Part shown: positions 62,114 through 64,000 of the stretch, piece by piece
How positions within the stretch are numbered: position 1 is the first letter of the stretch
Layout: every line of letters begins with the position of its first letter
DNA from: Bacteroidota bacterium
GTDB taxonomy: Bacteria > Bacteroidota > Bacteroidia > B-17B0 > Aurantibacillaceae
Assembly (NCBI GenBank): GCA_018267655.1
Contig: JAFDYB010000086.1
Span: forward strand, 1-64,000
Direction: 5' to 3'
Length of the DNA stretch: 64,000 nt
Notes under the pieces: model-generated
Told to the model about the DNA's origin: nothing
The model's database searches: none
Seen by the model: the letters and a program-made list of their open reading frames with translations, nothing else
Translations under genes and position numbers: made by a program

Positions 62114-64000
62114 ATGAGAACATTTATATACATAATATTAATTTTGATAACATACTCATTAAGAGCACAAATAAATAAAATATCTGTTTTGAGTGATTCA
62201 TTAAGTGGCTTTAATGAACTGCAGGCAAGAAGCGATGCCTATGCTAACAAATGTTATGGAGCTGAGTATAAGTTTTACATAAATCGCGCTCAGCGCAATT
62301 ACATTAATTCAAAGTATAATCTTTCAACGGGTAGTAATAATACATTTAAAACCTTAGCGCCTGGTTCGTATCAAACAATGGCCGCTTGTACAAATATGGA
62401 TTTTACAGCAGGTATGAGTGGATGGACAGAAACAAATGGATTAAATTCAAACTCTACCACTATGGCTGGCTGCTGTGGTAGTGCTGGAGGTAACTCAAGC
62501 ATTGTGAGCGGTGGTACTGATTCAAACACAGGCATCTCCTTAGCTTCACCTTTTGGAGGGCCAAACGTTTGTATGGTAAACAATATGACAACAGGCCAAT
62601 ACACTGATAGAATTTCTCAAACGTTTGCCGTAACGCCCTCTAATTCTTTATTAAGAATTGCTTTTTTAGCGGTGCTTCAGTCTGCTGGTCACGGTTGTTC
62701 TGACCAGCCTTATATGAATATTAGTATTATAAATTGTTCAGGCGTTCAATTACCATGTCCTAGCTTTAATATAGTTGCCGGCAGTGGATGCGGTGGAATA
62801 GCTGCATTTACTGATAACGGCAGTGTATCATACACTCCGTCATGGCAAATTAGTGCTTTAGATTTAACCCCTTATTTAGGCTCATGCATTACGATACAGG
62901 TAACTGCAGGGGCTTGTACTATGGGTGGACATTGGGGGTATGGCTATTTTGTAGCACAATGCCAACCAATGACTATTACCCTAAACAATGTACAATACCC
63001 TGTTGGTACAAGTGCAACTACAATTACAACATGCGGAGCTATGAATAATACGGTAACAGCCCCTCCAGGCTTAAACCCATATACTTGGAATGGCCCTCCG
63101 GGCAGTGGCGTTACAAATGTTACAAACCAAACCTTTACAACTTCAACATCAGGTACTTATTATTTAACTATGAATCCCTTAGGCTCATGCTCGCCAATTA
63201 CTCGTACCGTAGTGCTTCAAAACTCAATGCCACCAATAGCCAGTTTTAATTTTAGTAGTACGGCCTGTTCACCTACTTTAAATGTGAATAGTACAAGTAG
63301 TTTAAATGGAGGATCCGCTATATCAAGTACAAATTGGACATGGGGAGATGGGAACACGGGTAGTGGCAATCCTGCTAATTACACATACACAACTGCGGGA
63401 ACGTATCCCGTTAAATTAGTGGTTACAAACTTAACAGGCTGTAGAGATAGTATCACGCAAAACGTTACAATCTCACTAAAGCCTACTGCTAATTTTATAG
63501 TGCCTTCTCTTTGTTATGGTAATAGTTTTAACTTTAATAATTCTTCTACAACACCTTCAGGAACTATGTCTTATACATGGAATTTTGGTAACAGTTCTTC
63601 GCCTTCTAATGCTACATCGCCTTCATACACATACCCAAGTGCCGGAAATTATACCGCTAGTTTAATTGTGCAAAATTCAGGCGGCTGCATCGACTCTATC
63701 AGCAAACCCTTATCTGTTTACGCACTACCTATTGCAGCGTTTAACATAGGGGCAACCGGCTGTAGCGGGCCAACAGTAGCAGTAGTTAGTACATCTTCCT
63801 TAAATGGTGGCTCGTCAATTACAAACTACACCTATAATTGGGGAGATGCAACAGCTAATGCCACCACGGCTAATGCCAATCATACTTATGCTAGCTCTGG
63901 TCCTAAAACAATTAGTTTAACTATTGTTAATGCAAATGGTTGTAAAGACAGTACGAGTAAAAACGTAACTATTTCTCAAAAACCTACAGCCAATTTTAGC
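62114..64000 (+). CDS. PKD-repeat surface protein (C-terminus outside window)
   Basis: The frame is open from ATG 62114 to the window edge (629 codons). Residues 1-19 form a signal peptide (ILILITYSLRAQ). About 90-300 form a Cys- and Gly-rich jelly-roll-like region (MAGCCGSAGG, YTDRISQTFAV and QSAGHGCSDQPY). From about 375 on there are PKD domains with NWTWGDGNTGSG, YTWNFGNSSSPS and YNWGDATAN, each with a terminal V.N..GC.DS pattern, spaced about 80 residues. Such proteins in Bacteroidota usually end in a type B T9SS sorting domain. This is not visible here. An adhesin or fibre role is inferred. Confidence 0.85.
   Translation, partial: MRTFIYIILILITYSLRAQINKISVLSDSLSGFNELQARSDAYANKCYGAEYKFYINRAQRNYINSKYNLSTGSNNTFKTLAPGSYQTMAACTNMDFTAGMSGWTETNGLNSNSTTMAGCCGSAGGNSSIVSGGTDSNTGISLASPFGGPNVCMVNNMTTGQYTDRISQTFAVTPSNSLLRIAFLAVLQSAGHGCSDQPYMNISIINCSGVQLPCPSFNIVAGSGCGGIAAFTDNGSVSYTPSWQISALDLTPYLGSCITIQVTAGACTMGGHWGYGYFVAQCQPMTITLNNVQYPVGTSATTITTCGAMNNTVTAPPGLNPYTWNGPPGSGVTNVTNQTFTTSTSGTYYLTMNPLGSCSPITRTVVLQNSMPPIASFNFSSTACSPTLNVNSTSSLNGGSAISSTNWTWGDGNTGSGNPANYTYTTAGTYPVKLVVTNLTGCRDSITQNVTISLKPTANFIVPSLCYGNSFNFNNSSTTPSGTMSYTWNFGNSSSPSNATSPSYTYPSAGNYTASLIVQNSGGCIDSISKPLSVYALPIAAFNIGATGCSGPTVAVVSTSSLNGGSSITNYTYNWGDATANATTANANHTYASSGPKTISLTIVNANGCKDSTSKNVTISQKPTANFS

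Noticed and set aside
1-64000. tRNA, rRNA, tmRNA or replication origin
   Set aside because: No cloverleaf-like segment with a GTTCRANNC arm, no rRNA signature and no DnaA-box cluster was seen in the gaps. Short or degenerate RNAs could be missed by eye.

Overview
The window is AT-rich DNA from a member of the Bacteroidota. The basis is the type IX secretion (T9SS) parts and substrates (a PorV/PorU-type pair, PorQ, proteins with type A and type B C-terminal sorting domains), repeated matches to the Bacteroidota -7 promoter consensus TAnnTTTG, SpII lipoproteins, LytTR two-component signalling, and frequent non-ATG starts. Order and genus cannot be fixed from the sequence alone. Most of the window looks like chromosomal core. 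The accessory signal lies in very large surface proteins at both edges, a nitrite-reductase cluster, a small glycan operon next to an insertion-sequence remnant, and several intergenic palindromic repeats.

Region by region. 1-5219 (-): one incomplete giant exported protein (TPR, PD40 propeller, carboxypeptidase-regulatory-like domain, then more than 1,200 residues of repetitive coiled coil ending in 48-bp tandem repeats). 5.3-10.3 kb: a T9SS substrate, a VOC-fold protein, an outer-membrane barrel, a Fur-STAS pair and an NlpC/P60 peptidase. 10.3-14 kb (-): purH with a DUF1275 protein and a lipoprotein. 14-20 kb: antiquitin-type aldehyde dehydrogenase, a repeat-rich gap, FAD-linked oxidase, TatD, a lipoprotein, cyclophilin and DedA. 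20-29.6 kb: gapA, ferredoxin and a LuxC-like reductase from overlapping divergent promoters, a type B T9SS substrate, a cytochrome c/copper monooxygenase-like protein with DUF420 and fabI, then lnt-mqnA (futalosine menaquinone pathway).

29.6-36 kb (-): a large C25 sortase-like protein and its PorV-family partner, overlapping by 4 bp. 35.8-42 kb (-): a FecCD/FecE-type importer without a binding protein, an ACMSD-like decarboxylase, and exbB-exbD-tonB-folC. 42-46 kb (+): hemL and hrpB. 46-50.3 kb (-): a porin, a lipoprotein copper nitrite reductase (nirK), an FGE-fold lipoprotein and SCO. 50.6-54.2 kb: an endonuclease, a transposase remnant, and a three-gene glycan operon. 54.3-64 kb: rpsA, a lipoprotein, ispE with a LytS-type kinase, its LytTR regulator, porQ with a small secreted protein, and the first 629 codons of a PKD-repeat surface protein.

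Together the genes describe an envelope-focused free-living cell: TonB energisation, lipoprotein acylation, T9SS export and anchoring of large adhesin-like proteins, menaquinone respiration and nitrite reduction. No tRNA, rRNA, CRISPR array or prophage was seen. The least explained items are the giant repetitive PD40 protein, the NirK-linked FGE-fold lipoprotein, and a family of short palindromic elements in the gaps at 15.6-16.0, 46.0 and 61.9 kb.
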